IMG/VR virus record: IMGVR_UViG_3300026197_000004
Coordinates: 1-48,313 of that record
Origin: a virus
Direction: 5' to 3' (one strand)
DNA: 48,313 nt
Positions 34,290 to 41,829 of the stretch are shown piece after piece. Under the pieces are notes generated by a model. That model saw only the letters and a program-made list of their open reading frames with translations, made no database searches and was not told the origin of the DNA. A program made the translations under genes and the position numbers. Numbering within the stretch: the first letter of the stretch is position 1; each line of letters opens with the position of its first letter.

Positions 34290-35615
34290 CTACTCCTCCA
34301 ATGCCAGCAAGAAATCCCCTTTACACCCCTCCGAAAGTTCATACCCAAAGGCACTCATTCCCAACTGATGGGCGGCAAGGATAGTGACACCACTCCCAAG
34401 ACAAGGCACCATCACTCTCGATCCACTATCCACAAAGGTGGAGAGAATCTCCATCATCAGATCAATCGGGCGTTCAGTTGGATGGCGCTTCTTCTGGTTC
34501 GGGACTGGAGCAAAGTTAAATAGATTAGATCGACCCCGCTTCGCCATCGCCGGAGAGCCCTTGCGAGCATAGAAGAACATCTCGTATGAGTTGGTGAGGT
34601 TGACATCAGGGTGTTGATTCTGACCAGTCGAGCCCTTAGCCCATATCCCCACCATCCTGTGTACGTGGAAGCCGGTCTGGTTGAGGAGATTATACATAGA
34701 TTCGAACCAAGGCTCCGGGGCGAACCATAGCACCAACCAACTATGCTCGGCCATCACTCTATAACATTCCTCCAATGCGGAGCGCATCCAATTGAGGTAC
34801 TTATCCCTCGAGATCTCATTATATTGGGAGAGAGTTTCGGATTGAGGCCCTTCATTCTGGCGTTTAGTCTTGTGCAGGTCGATGGAATAGGGTGGATCGA
34901 ACTCTACGAAGTTGATAGCTCCGTCCGGCACGCTCTTTACCTTCTCAAAGAAGTCCCCAACGATGAAGGAGTTGGCAAGCTCAGTGAGGGAGGAGGATGA
35001 GGAAGGGGCCTGGGTCTCCACCCGGCGGGTGAGCTCCTCCTTGAGCTGATTCTCTCGGACAGAGCGAAGAACTTTGGCCGCATCATGCTTGTTCTTACAG
35101 TCCGAGAAGAGCTCGGGGGCGGACTCAAGGGCATTGGCCAACTGGAGATCCTGGTGGACAGAGCCTTGGGACTTGTTTACAAGACCAGCTGTATCTCTCT
35201 CGCCCCACCCTTCACCGGGAGTGACCTTGGAAGTGCTGGTCTTAGTACCGTGAATGTTTTGGTAAAGGCGATGGATCTCCTGCTGGAGTTTGATCTGCTC
35301 CTTCCACTCCAAATCCTTCCGGCACAGATTCTCGGCCAGTTCTATCCCCCGAGTCTGCAGCTCGGAAAGGGTATTGGGATAGATATTAGCGGGGACATTC
35401 TCAATATCCGCCTGCTTAGCGGCAGTGAATCTTCTCCCACCAGCAAGCAGGCGATAGGAGCCGCCTTCCTCCGTAGACTCTATCACGGCAAGGGGCTGGA
35501 TTAATCCCTTCTCCTTAATATCGGCAACGAGATCGTCTATGTCTCCATAGTCCTCTCGATAACGCTGTCCGAGCTCGATGTCATTGACCTTGATAATATC
35601 GACTCTAGTTTTCAT
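34290..35615 (-). CDS. ParB-HTH-DNA methyltransferase fusion
   Basis: 441 aa. Residues 1-110 are a ParB N-terminal domain (IKEKGLIQPLAV, LLAGGRRFTAAKQ at 56-68). Residues about 135-170 look like the KorB/ParB helix-turn-helix (GERDTAGLVNKSQGSVHQDL). Residues 210-441 are a beta-class DNA amino-methyltransferase: DPPY at 240-243 (motif IV, adenine-N6 type) followed by VPCLGSGVTILAAHQLG (motif I). ParB-methyltransferase fusions occur in other phages and plasmids. It could methylate phage DNA against host restriction or guide methylation to the genome-wide palindromes. No cognate nuclease gene is present. Confidence 0.85.
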   Translation of the reverse strand: MKTRVDIIKVNDIELGQRYREDYGDIDDLVADIKEKGLIQPLAVIESTEEGGSYRLLAGGRRFTAAKQADIENVPANIYPNTLSELQTRGIELAENLCRKDLEWKEQIKLQQEIHRLYQNIHGTKTSTSKVTPGEGWGERDTAGLVNKSQGSVHQDLQLANALESAPELFSDCKNKHDAAKVLRSVRENQLKEELTRRVETQAPSSSSSLTELANSFIVGDFFEKVKSVPDGAINFVEFDPPYSIDLHKTKRQNEGPQSETLSQYNEISRDKYLNWMRSALEECYRVMAEHSWLVLWFAPEPWFESMYNLLNQTGFHVHRMVGIWAKGSTGQNQHPDVNLTNSYEMFFYARKGSPAMAKRGRSNLFNFAPVPNQKKRHPTERPIDLMMEILSTFVDSGSRVMVPCLGSGVTILAAHQLGMSAFGYELSEGCKGDFLLALEE

Positions 35616-35821
35616 TCATCTACCCCCATTTCTTTCAATAACTTCCTCGCAAGCTCCGGTGATATGTTGGAGGGCAATTTCTCAGATTTTTTGGAAGGAC
35701 CCTTAGTCTTCTTCTTGGGAGCTGGGGTACGGCGGGCCTTCCGAATTCGCCGTAACTCTTCCCTAAGCTCCTCATCAGACATATCTGATATAGATTTGCG
35801 TTCATCCTCAAAGGTTGTCAT
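35612..35821 (-). CDS. Small basic helical protein, 69 aa
   Basis: ATG chosen nine bases after AGGAGG. An acidic helix (EDERKSISDMSDEELREEL) turns into a Lys/Pro-rich stretch (KKKTKGPSKKSEK) and a final helix (ELARKLLKEMGVD), possibly nucleic-acid binding. It overlaps both neighbours; function unknown. Confidence 0.65.
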   Translation of the reverse strand: MTTFEDERKSISDMSDEELREELRRIRKARRTPAPKKKTKGPSKKSEKLPSNISPELARKLLKEMGVDE

Positions 35822-36083
35822 GTGAATCCTCCTGTTTAAGCTTTTCAGCAAGTTGATTAGCCTCTTTCACGGAAGGGATTACGTCCCTAGCACGAAGACG
35901 CTTCCCGGCGATCAGAGCAACGACGAGATTCCCATGCTCATCTATGAGATCAATCAGGTCGTCTATGATGGCCACGAAGACGGCCTTCCCTTCCCCGTGG
36001 TTGAGGCGGGATTGGAGGGCCTGTTGCTGTTCCTCTGAGATCTCAATGGAGAGGCGGGGACGATACACTGGGCGGTCACTCAT
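35808..36083 (-). CDS. Ribbon-helix-helix-like DNA-binding protein candidate
   Basis: 91 aa after a GAGGAGG site. RPRLSIEISEEQQQALQSRL has the strand-then-helix start of ribbon-helix-helix proteins, followed by helix VFVAIIDDLIDLIDEHG and KRLRARDVIPS. Could be a transcription regulator of the early arm. It overlaps both neighbours by a few codons. Confidence 0.6.
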   Translation of the reverse strand: MSDRPVYRPRLSIEISEEQQQALQSRLNHGEGKAVFVAIIDDLIDLIDEHGNLVVALIAGKRLRARDVIPSVKEANQLAEKLKQEDSHDNL

Positions 36084-36325
36084 TCTATCTCCTCCTCTAA
36101 GTTCGGCATGCGCCCTACTACAACATAGAACGCAGCGGAATATAGTTTGTTTCTTCCTGACATAGAACATCCTGACAGAAATCGTAAAGGCTCAGTCTGA
36201 CTTTTGATCTCGGTTAGCCTCTCATTAATTCTGGCAAGATCTAGTGCTTTGCTAGCACTATCGTACTGCGCCCAAGCAGCTCGGCTTTCTGATTGAGCCC
36301 TCATATAGTCTTGAAAATCACTCAT
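36080..36325 (-). CDS. Hypothetical helical protein, 81 aa
   Basis: Charged helices (SASKALDLARINERLTEIKS), a short GCSMSGRNKLYSAAFYVVVG segment and an acidic tail. It overlaps the next start by ATGA. Not recognised. Confidence 0.6.
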   Translation of the reverse strand: MSDFQDYMRAQSESRAAWAQYDSASKALDLARINERLTEIKSQTEPLRFLSGCSMSGRNKLYSAAFYVVVGRMPNLEEEIE

Positions 36326-36349
36326 ACGGCCTCCTAAAGATACAAGAGT

Positions 36350-36376
36350 GCCCCCTCACCGCGTGAGTGAGGAGGC
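36350..36376 (-). terminator. Hairpin after the SSB-like gene
   Basis: A 10-bp stem (GCCTCCTCAC with GTGAGGGGGC, one G-U) and seven-base loop, 20 bases after the stop of the upstream gene. Only a T-poor tail (CTCTTGTATCTTT) follows, so termination may be partial. Confidence 0.6.
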
Positions 36377-36395
36377 AGTGATTTAGGGTTCAAGG

Positions 36396-36800
36396 TTAAC
36401 GATGCGGAGGAATGAATTTCTTAACGTAATTTGTCTCTCCACCAGTGAAATCGTCGTCCTTCACGCCCAGGATTGCCCAGCCAGTCTGACCGGGGAGATC
36501 ATCCTCGGGAGAGATCGGACGTGCCGGGTCTATGCCGAAGGTTTTGTAGAACTCCAGCAGCCGATACTTACAGTTGTTGAGTTCCTTCTTGTTCATCTCA
36601 TCATGAGGGAGACGCATGAAGTGAGTGAACTCCTTGGCATAGGGATCATCCTTGACCTCGAAGCGGGGAAGAAGGTAAGGGTGGCCATTCTTGTCAAGGT
36701 CATTCCTTACGTTCACGATAGTGATCTCCACTTCATCGTCAGCCTCGGCAGTTCTCGGCTCGACTACATCATCAAAACTAACGTCCAGAATGTCAGTCAT
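36396..36800 (-). CDS. DUF669-like protein, putative single-stranded DNA-binding protein
   Basis: 134 aa from the ATG with AAAGGAG; a longer frame lacks a site. YLLPRFEVKDD, EFTHFMRLPHDEMNKKELNN and RLLEFYKTFGID are the pattern of the DUF669-like phage proteins found beside Sak4 ATPases and Cas4-like nucleases, which are thought to take the SSB role. An acidic N-terminus and a basic C-terminal end (YVKKFIPPHR) are present. It is followed by a hairpin, giving it a defined 3' end, as expected for an abundant protein. Confidence 0.65.
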   Translation of the reverse strand: MTDILDVSFDDVVEPRTAEADDEVEITIVNVRNDLDKNGHPYLLPRFEVKDDPYAKEFTHFMRLPHDEMNKKELNNCKYRLLEFYKTFGIDPARPISPEDDLPGQTGWAILGVKDDDFTGGETNYVKKFIPPHR

Positions 36801-36825
36801 GGTAAATACTCCTTTTTGGTTTAGT

Positions 36826-37032
36826 TTATGATTTGTTTTCATCTAGTTTGTGGTCGCCGCACCAGTCAGTCTCGAACACGACTGGATAACCGTTCATAGT
36901 AGGAGCATGACGGCGACAGCGACCAATAGGCGCGGTGTTCTCACTTCCGGCAGCCTTTTCTTTCTCTACATACCACATACAAGTGGCACAAGACATATCT
37001 TTACTTCGGTGTTTCCAAGGATCATTGCTCAT
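36826..37032 (-). CDS. Conserved small zinc-binding protein, 68 aa
   Basis: MSNDPWKHRSKDMSCATCMW, then GRCRRHAPTMNGYPVVF and DWCGDHKL. The Cys pairs (CATC, GRC...H, WCGDH) look like a zinc site. This protein type is widespread among phages and prophages, but I know no proven role. The ribosome site is AAAGGAG; palindrome copy 9 lies upstream. Confidence 0.8.
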   Translation of the reverse strand: MSNDPWKHRSKDMSCATCMWYVEKEKAAGSENTAPIGRCRRHAPTMNGYPVVFETDWCGDHKLDENKS

Positions 37033-37070
37033 CTGTTACTCCTTTGTCTTTAGTTTAGTTTGGGTGGAGA

Positions 37071-37089
37071 TTGAATAAATTTTATTCAA
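37071..37089 (-). repeat. 19-bp palindrome, copy 9
   Basis: Perfect copy, minus orientation, about 40 bases upstream of the 68-aa zinc-binding protein start at 37032. Confidence 0.85.
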
Positions 37090-37109
37090 TCTTATTGTGC
37101 TATCTTTAG

Positions 37110-37289
37110 CTATTCCTCTTTTCTCACCTCCTTTCTCAGAATATCCATTATGCTTGGGTCGTTACCCCCTAAAGTATCGAAGACTCTGGCCCAGATTAAG
37201 GCCTCTTCTGGAGAACCGCTCTCCGAAGCATCCGTGATGTTGTTGAGGACGTTAAGTAGGGCCGTCCAATAGAGATTGTCACTTTTCAT
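37110..37289 (-). CDS. Hypothetical protein, 59 aa
   Basis: Strong GGAGGAG site seven bases before ATG; MKSDNLYWTALLNVLNNITD, then SPEEALIWARVFDTLGGND and a basic end. An even, helical, plausible protein. It overlaps the end of the upstream gene by 11 bases. Function unknown. Confidence 0.7.
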   Translation of the reverse strand: MKSDNLYWTALLNVLNNITDASESGSPEEALIWARVFDTLGGNDPSIMDILRKEVRKEE

Positions 37290-37476
37290 AATGCTCTCCT
37301 CCTTCCTCTAATTCTTTCTGTAGGTCAGTAAAAAGCTTGTATCTCATTTTTGAAGTCTCTTCATCTTCCTCCTCTAGGTTACCGCAAGCGTTCTGCATAT
37401 AGTCTCTAAGCCAGATCGCCTCTCTGCTGGTCAGTTCTATATGTACAGTTACTTGCGTCTTAGCCCAAATCTTCAT
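37279..37476 (-). CDS. Hypothetical protein, 65 aa
   Basis: AAGGAGG site; KTQVTVHIELTSREAIWLRD followed by NLEEEDEETSKMRYKLFTDL. One strand-helix unit then an acidic coiled helix. It lies directly downstream of the Sak4-like ATPase. Not recognised. Confidence 0.65.
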   Translation of the reverse strand: MKIWAKTQVTVHIELTSREAIWLRDYMQNACGNLEEEDEETSKMRYKLFTDLQKELEEGGEHYEK

Positions 37477-37488
37477 TATCTTTCCTCC

Positions 37489-38289
37489 TTACTCTGGAGT
37501 TAGTGGTTTATCCTCACCCTTCTCCCCAGCCTTCTTAAGAAGCTTTTTGAAGTCTGGCTCTTCCCTTGGATTGAGCTTTCCATCCTTAGCCAATCTTGAT
37601 CGCGCAGTGTGGATACCATCATTCTGAATGATAAGATCCCTGGTTACACCAGTTGAGTTTCTTTTGTTGACCAAACTGTAGATCTCATCGAACAGGAGAG
37701 GGATAGTAACCACTCCCTTCCCCGTCGTCATGAACTTGAAGCGCAGAGTCTTTCGGCCCTCCTCATCTACGTCCTCCATAATCTCGTGGTGGCCGATCAG
37801 AACGAAGTCGCAAGGAAGATCAAGACACTCCCGCAACCGATTCCTGATTTCCATCTTCTGGGGAACGTAATCGTGAGTGAAACGAGGAGCCTTTCCAGCG
37901 ATGTTGGCTTGTTTGAGGATGTAGTTCATGATAGACTCGGCCCAACTGGTAGCGGAGTCGATTACGTAGGTCCCGATGTGATTGAAGTATCCACTATCCA
38001 CTCTGGACTTGAAGTCCTTCTTCCACTCACTGTACGCGAAGGGCTTAGTGGGGTCTTCCCCCTCATACTTAGTATCCACCAGCACTTCCCCCTTCTCAAT
38101 CCAAGGACGGAGGCCTTTAGTCCCGCCGGGATCAAAGCTGTCTATGTGGACAGGCTTCCGGGCGGTGCGGAGCATGAAGGTCTTACCCACTCCACTTTCC
38201 CCAAGGAGGAGAACGTTGAATGAGGACTGGCGAGGATCTTCAGCATACGCTTTACGTAATCGTTCAAATTCTTCCTTTGGATTTGTCAT
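37489..38289 (-). CDS. Sak4-like RecA-fold ATPase, recombination
   Basis: 266 aa. The Walker A motif is GESGVGKT (30-37), Walker B is TYVIDSA (D111), and FVLIGHHEIMEDV with RFKFMTTGKG matches the later strands of AAA_24/Sak4-type single-strand annealing ATPases. A trailing charged tail follows. It lies with the DUF669-like SSB candidate, HIRAN protein and Cas4-like nuclease, the typical Sak4 recombination set. An SSB-Sak4 pair would promote strand annealing during phage replication. Confidence 0.8.
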   Translation of the reverse strand: MTNPKEEFERLRKAYAEDPRQSSFNVLLLGESGVGKTFMLRTARKPVHIDSFDPGGTKGLRPWIEKGEVLVDTKYEGEDPTKPFAYSEWKKDFKSRVDSGYFNHIGTYVIDSATSWAESIMNYILKQANIAGKAPRFTHDYVPQKMEIRNRLRECLDLPCDFVLIGHHEIMEDVDEEGRKTLRFKFMTTGKGVVTIPLLFDEIYSLVNKRNSTGVTRDLIIQNDGIHTARSRLAKDGKLNPREEPDFKKLLKKAGEKGEDKPLTPE

Positions 38290-38543
38290 GGATACTCCTC
38301 CTCTTGCATAAGATCGTATAGACTGGTCTCTGACTCAGTAGGTTTAGGCTCTAATCTGTCCGGGATATTTCTGAGTATAGTTGTAAGAGCCGTCTTCACC
38401 TTGAATGGCTCTGAGTCTCCAATCAATGTGAAGCAGGTTACAAAATCTGCTTCATCAATCCATAGAGTATTTATCTGCATCACATCAACCCAGATACTTC
38501 TGTTATCAAAGTTTACCAGTTCCATCATTACCTTTGTTGTCAT
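38286..38543 (-). CDS. Hypothetical protein, 85 aa, paralogue of the 43130 gene
   Basis: Contains SIWVDVMQINTL, then FTLIGDSEPFKVK and ILRNI. The gene at 43130-43315 repeats the same frame (YIWIDTYQINTV, ITLIGDPDPYRLE, VLRKI), so the two are paralogues of one small fold, here with an acidic C-terminal extension. ATGA overlaps on both sides. Function unknown. Confidence 0.7.
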   Translation of the reverse strand: MTTKVMMELVNFDNRSIWVDVMQINTLWIDEADFVTCFTLIGDSEPFKVKTALTTILRNIPDRLEPKPTESETSLYDLMQEEEYP

Positions 38544-38854
38544 GATGTCTCCTCTTCTTCATAGATTGCAATCTTAACCATCTTCCATGGGTCAGCATCA
38601 GGATTGAAGCGGAAGACTTCGGCCCAGTGAGGCCCGAAAAGCATAGTCTCCCCAACCTCCTCATTAATCTTCTTGGGTACGAATCCAATCTGACCAAGAC
38701 CAGGATAAAGAACTTGAATGGCATCGGAGTCGTACTCATTCTCGGGATCAAACATAAGTAGGACTTCGATTCCCTCCTCAATCTGCTCTAGATCCTCATC
38801 CTCCGTGTGGTGCTGGAGACCAGCGACGTAAAAAGTGTGAAGTATGTTACTCAT
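38540..38854 (-). CDS. Stand-alone HIRAN domain protein
   Basis: 104 aa. FYVAGLQHHTED, EGIEVLLMFDPENEYDSDAI and LGQIGFVPKKINEEVG are in the order of HIRAN domains, which recognise DNA 3' ends or damaged/stalled DNA in fusions such as HLTF. Here it is free-standing inside a recombination cluster, suggesting a DNA-end sensor working with the Sak4-like ATPase and nuclease. The ribosome site is AAAGGAGG. Confidence 0.75.
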   Translation of the reverse strand: MSNILHTFYVAGLQHHTEDEDLEQIEEGIEVLLMFDPENEYDSDAIQVLYPGLGQIGFVPKKINEEVGETMLFGPHWAEVFRFNPDADPWKMVKIAIYEEEETS

Positions 38855-38856
38855 CT

Positions 38857-38943
38857 TTAATCACCTCCTTTCAATAGTGAAATTATTATTACTGCGGCGT
38901 AGAAAGCCGCAATAGCACAAACAACCTTAAACTGGAGCGTCAT
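38857..38943 (-). CDS. Possible 28-aa membrane microprotein
   Basis: ATG inside the 3' end of the nuclease gene, one base after GGAGGT; MTLQFKVVCAIAAFYAAVII continues to ISLLKGGD and a stop. One membrane helix. Its last codons encode the ribosome site of the HIRAN gene, so translational coupling is another explanation. Confidence 0.45.
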   Translation of the reverse strand: MTLQFKVVCAIAAFYAAVIIISLLKGGD

Positions 38944-39985
38944 CACCTCCCTCCTTAATCTCTCCATTTCCCTCCTCCCCGACATTCAGTAGGGAGTAAG
39001 TTTGCTCGGGCGTGAAGTCCTTACGGTGCGTAGTCTCCTGATCCCTGGGATCCCAATGCTCCACTTGGAACTCGTAAGGAACTTCATCACATCTGCTCAG
39101 TGGGTTCTCCCAAGCACAGCAGTAGTCGTGATAAGGACACCCAAAGTACTTGGTGCAAGCCTCCGGATTCTTGGGAAACGCCCTCATTGCAATGTCATCT
39201 GGAGAGCAGTTGGAGAAGCGGAAGAACTCGTACTCCATCTGATCGAAGATGTCGTTGATCTCCCACAACCACTCATTCATCTGGGGAGGACGCTTCCAAC
39301 AAGGGATGCGAATGAATTCTATGGGATCGGTCTTTCTCTTTATGAAGTGAATTCCATTAATCTTCACGCCCTTAACTATCTTGGGATCGAATATGGAGTA
39401 AAGGACGTGGGTGTAAGAGAAGGGTTGATTGTGCAGTGCCCATTTGTCTTGCCACTGCCGATTGATCCTACTCCCGGATTTGTGCTCCAAGGAGAAGACG
39501 ATGTCCTTAGTAGGATCATACACAATAGCATCGACTCGATAGAAGATGGAGCGGGAAGGACTGATGGGAATTGAGCCAGCGACCTCAGTATAAAGAACCT
39601 CAAGAGGAGCATCATCCCTACCCCATCTCCCTGCATACTCACTCAAAGCCCCGAGCATATTGGCGGGAGTTTTGGGGGTGTAGAGCTCGTCAGTCTCCTC
39701 AGGGAGTTCTTGCCGGTAAGAGTCCAGAAACTTCTGAAAGGCCTCCGTAATCACGGAGTTGGGGTAGCCCTCGCTTGTCTTATTCAGAAGCATGTGCTCA
39801 AGAGCCTTATGCATAGCCTCCCCAAAAATGAGATGGTTGTTGGGAGCAGTGTTCTTCCACCCCAGGATATGCTTGTAGAAGTATTGGCGCGGACAAGTCA
39901 GCCAAGTCTCCACCTTGGAGGGATCGACTACATTCCAAAGGGGATTAAAAGGAATTGGGTATGGGTAGTTTGGATCGGCTATCAT
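38927..39985 (-). CDS. PD-(D/E)XK nuclease, Cas4/RecB-like
   Basis: 352 aa. The nuclease core shows HLIFGEAMHKALEHM, VDAIVYD (D152) and SLEHKSG (E167, K169), then QPFSYTHVLYSI. Cys 31 in TCPRQYFYK plus a C-terminal cluster (EACTKYFGCPYHDYC) match the four-cysteine Fe-S arrangement of Cas4/AddB-type nucleases. Expected role: end-processing exonuclease feeding the Sak4-like annealase. It overlaps the 39982 gene by ATGA. Confidence 0.85.
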   Translation of the reverse strand: MIADPNYPYPIPFNPLWNVVDPSKVETWLTCPRQYFYKHILGWKNTAPNNHLIFGEAMHKALEHMLLNKTSEGYPNSVITEAFQKFLDSYRQELPEETDELYTPKTPANMLGALSEYAGRWGRDDAPLEVLYTEVAGSIPISPSRSIFYRVDAIVYDPTKDIVFSLEHKSGSRINRQWQDKWALHNQPFSYTHVLYSIFDPKIVKGVKINGIHFIKRKTDPIEFIRIPCWKRPPQMNEWLWEINDIFDQMEYEFFRFSNCSPDDIAMRAFPKNPEACTKYFGCPYHDYCCAWENPLSRCDEVPYEFQVEHWDPRDQETTHRKDFTPEQTYSLLNVGEEGNGEIKEGGDDAPV

Positions 39986-40194
39986 AAAGCACCTCCCAAT
40001 GCGTCGAGGGCTTCCTGGAGAGTAGGGCGCTCAGTGAAGTGGGGTACTCCAGGCGGTGTGTTGGCTATGTAGATTTCCACTGTGGTAGTTATATCCCCAT
40101 CAGTATAAGCCCATACCTTTTCACAGATAGCTACAGCACATCCAAACTCTTTCCGTATTCTTCTCGCTTCTTTTTCTGCTTGTTTTCTATTCAT
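39982..40194 (-). CDS. Hypothetical protein, 70 aa
   Basis: Basic N-terminal helix (NRKQAEKEARRIRKEFG), a strand pair (AICEKVWAYTDGD, TTVEIYIANTP) and a C-terminal helix (PTLQEALDALGGAL). Coupled to the nuclease by a four-base overlap. Not recognised. Confidence 0.65.
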   Translation of the reverse strand: MNRKQAEKEARRIRKEFGCAVAICEKVWAYTDGDITTTVEIYIANTPPGVPHFTERPTLQEALDALGGAL

Positions 40195-40195
40195 C

Positions 40196-40495
40196 TTATT
40201 CCTCCTTTAACACAAGGTTGCGGGGTAAGTATTCTCCCTGCTTGAACAGCAGGAAGTTTACCTTCCCATGCAGTGCTGTCATGATACTAGCAGCCACTGC
40301 GTTCATAATCCCTAAGCCACAGACCAAGATATAATCATCCGGGTCTGAGTGCTTAAGGATAGAGTGGAATTGTCTGTGGATGTTGTTCACGCTATACCGA
40401 TTGATAGGTCCCTCGGATAGAGTGACCAGTTTTCCGAATTGCTCGGCGTTAGTGAAGTCATGGGCCGAGCGGGAGACGATGTAGACTCGGGGCAT
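40196..40495 (-). CDS. Conserved phage protein of unknown function, 99 aa
   Basis: RVYIVSRSAHDFTNAEQFGK, LVTLSEGPINRYSVNN, DDYILVCGLGIMNAVAAS and KVNFLLFKQGEY. I recognise this block order from small proteins in several podovirus-like genomes, always without known function; the Rossmann-like strands suggest nucleotide or metabolite binding. Ribosome site GGAGGTGA. Confidence 0.65.
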   Translation of the reverse strand: MPRVYIVSRSAHDFTNAEQFGKLVTLSEGPINRYSVNNIHRQFHSILKHSDPDDYILVCGLGIMNAVAASIMTALHGKVNFLLFKQGEYLPRNLVLKEE

Positions 40496-40511
40496 CGAAG
40501 ATCACCTCCTT

Positions 40512-40721
40512 TCATTCCTCGTCTTTGATTGCTTTATATGCTTCTATACGAGGGCCACAGAATGAGCATTGCTCCTTCGGAACTATGCCTCTATGGCACA
40601 TATAGTAATCCATCTCTGTTGTAGGCTCATATGCGAAAACGCTAAGAGCATCTACTATACGATTAATATACCTTTCGTAACTGAAGTCGTCGTGGAAGTC
40701 TTTTCTCCTCTTACGTTCCAT
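40512..40721 (-). CDS. Hypothetical protein, 69 aa
   Basis: ATG after AAGGAGG; a longer frame runs into the upstream tRNA-like RNA and is rejected. Basic start (ERKRRKDFHDDFSYERY), then MCHRGIVPKEQCSFCGPR with Cys residues that may bind zinc. Confidence 0.65.
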   Translation of the reverse strand: MERKRRKDFHDDFSYERYINRIVDALSVFAYEPTTEMDYYMCHRGIVPKEQCSFCGPRIEAYKAIKDEE

Positions 40722-40740
40722 CTTATTATTCCTCCTTAGT

Positions 40741-40955
40741 GTGGCAGGCGGCAGGGTTCGAACCTGCAACGGGGAGGTTATTCATAGAGTTTTAACCGGT
40801 AACATCTATGTGACAGCCAGCGTCAATCCGCCCTTTATAACGGAGTCCTTATCTCCTTGGGGCATCCCTAACGTGCCTCTGTTGCCAGAGTTGGATGCTT
40901 CGCTTTTACCCCTGTAGGCTGCCGATCTGCGTCTACCAATTCCGCCACGCCTGCC
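40741..40955 (-). tRNA. tRNA-Leu-like RNA with a ~130-nt insertion
   Basis: The 5' part reads GGCAGGCGTGGCGGAATTGG and TAGACGC, a typical tRNA-Leu acceptor strand, U8 and D arm. The 3' part has the T arm GCAGGTTCGAACCCTGC and then CGCCTGCCA, whose CGCCTGCC pairs with the 5' GGCAGGCG over 8 bp. Between D and T arms lie ~170 nt instead of ~45. They include GGCAGCC/GGCTGTC pairing, a GCATCC/GGATGC stem capped by CTCTG-GCAA-CAGAG, and a possible H-type pseudoknot (CATAGA/TCTATG with GGTTA/TAACC) before the T arm. No anticodon loop could be assigned. It could be an intron-bearing tRNA, a disrupted tRNA or a new tRNA-like RNA. Confidence 0.7.
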
Positions 40956-40969
40956 ATAAAATAGTTAGA

Positions 40970-40988
40970 TTGAATAAAATTTATTCAA
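40970..40988 (+). repeat. 19-bp palindrome, copy 10
   Basis: Perfect copy; the only one whose centre is oriented against local transcription. It contains the ligase stop codon and ends 15 bases upstream of the tRNA-like RNA. Confidence 0.85.
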
Positions 40989-41829
40989 ACTCATTGATAT
41001 ACAGCAGTACCGGAAACCTCGGCACTCCTCCATTAGTAGTATGCTGATACGCAATAGTGGCAGTCTTGCCGGGCAAGTTCTCCTTCACTTCCCAAAGATC
41101 CACTCTTTGTCTTTGCGTCAGTCCAGAGCCCGCACTGAAGATGTTACCCTCAGGATCCTTGAGGATCAGGGCACCAAGTGTGCCCTTGGCGTTCCCATTC
41201 TTATCCATCTCCTCCTTCCACCCATCAATAGTGTAGGTGTCATTCCTCCTTGGCTTGAACTTCATCATCCCAGTGGAGCGCTTGGCTACATAAGGATAGC
41301 TTGGATGGCGGAGGATGATACCTTCATAGCCATCATCAACGTATCTATTGAGGGTTTGGATCACTCCGTCTAAATTCCCTACTATCTCAGTCGGCACGAG
41401 CTGGAGATATCCATTAAGGAGATTGTAGGAGGAGACTAACTGGTTCAGTCGATCAGTGAAGGGTTGACTAGAGACATGATCAAAGATCCAGAATTCCACA
41501 TGCTTATGGTTAGGGTGACGATTAGTAGTGCGGCTGGTAATACTAGTGATCTCTTCAAAACTATCCTCGTGCGAGTATATCTCCCCATCCAACTCGAAGA
41601 TACCATTAGCATAAAACTGAGTCTTAACATCCTCTAATCTCTCCACAATATGAGGCAGTGCGAAGTTAAGGGGATGGCCCTCACTGGAGAGTAGCCGGAT
41701 GTCGGAATCTAACTCCGCCCGACATCTGACTCCATCCAACTTAGGCTGGATGAAGCAGGGTTTTGGCCAATCATTAAATCTTTTTTCTTCAAACGGATAG
41801 CATAGTTGAACATCCCTGCGTCTAGTCAT
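40981..41829 (-). CDS. ATP-dependent DNA ligase
   Basis: 282 aa from the ATG after GAGGAG. Adenylation motif I is KLDG (K30 nucleophile, 30-33), motif III FELDGEIY (78-85), motif IV EGIILRH (169-175) and motif V MKFKP (189-193); a C-terminal OB-fold part includes GALILKDPEGN. This is the minimal T7-like plan and serves nick sealing in replication. Its stop codon lies inside palindrome copy 10. Confidence 0.9.
   Translation of the reverse strand: MTRRRDVQLCYPFEEKRFNDWPKPCFIQPKLDGVRCRAELDSDIRLLSSEGHPLNFALPHIVERLEDVKTQFYANGIFELDGEIYSHEDSFEEITSITSRTTNRHPNHKHVEFWIFDHVSSQPFTDRLNQLVSSYNLLNGYLQLVPTEIVGNLDGVIQTLNRYVDDGYEGIILRHPSYPYVAKRSTGMMKFKPRRNDTYTIDGWKEEMDKNGNAKGTLGALILKDPEGNIFSAGSGLTQRQRVDLWEVKENLPGKTATIAYQHTTNGGVPRFPVLLYINEFE

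Noticed and set aside
40741-40955. A tmRNA or standard group I intron-bearing tRNA
   Set aside because: No tag frame ending in small residues and stop, a Leu-type D arm atypical of tmRNA, and no recognisable P7 or 3' group I core sequence. Not excluded without covariance models.
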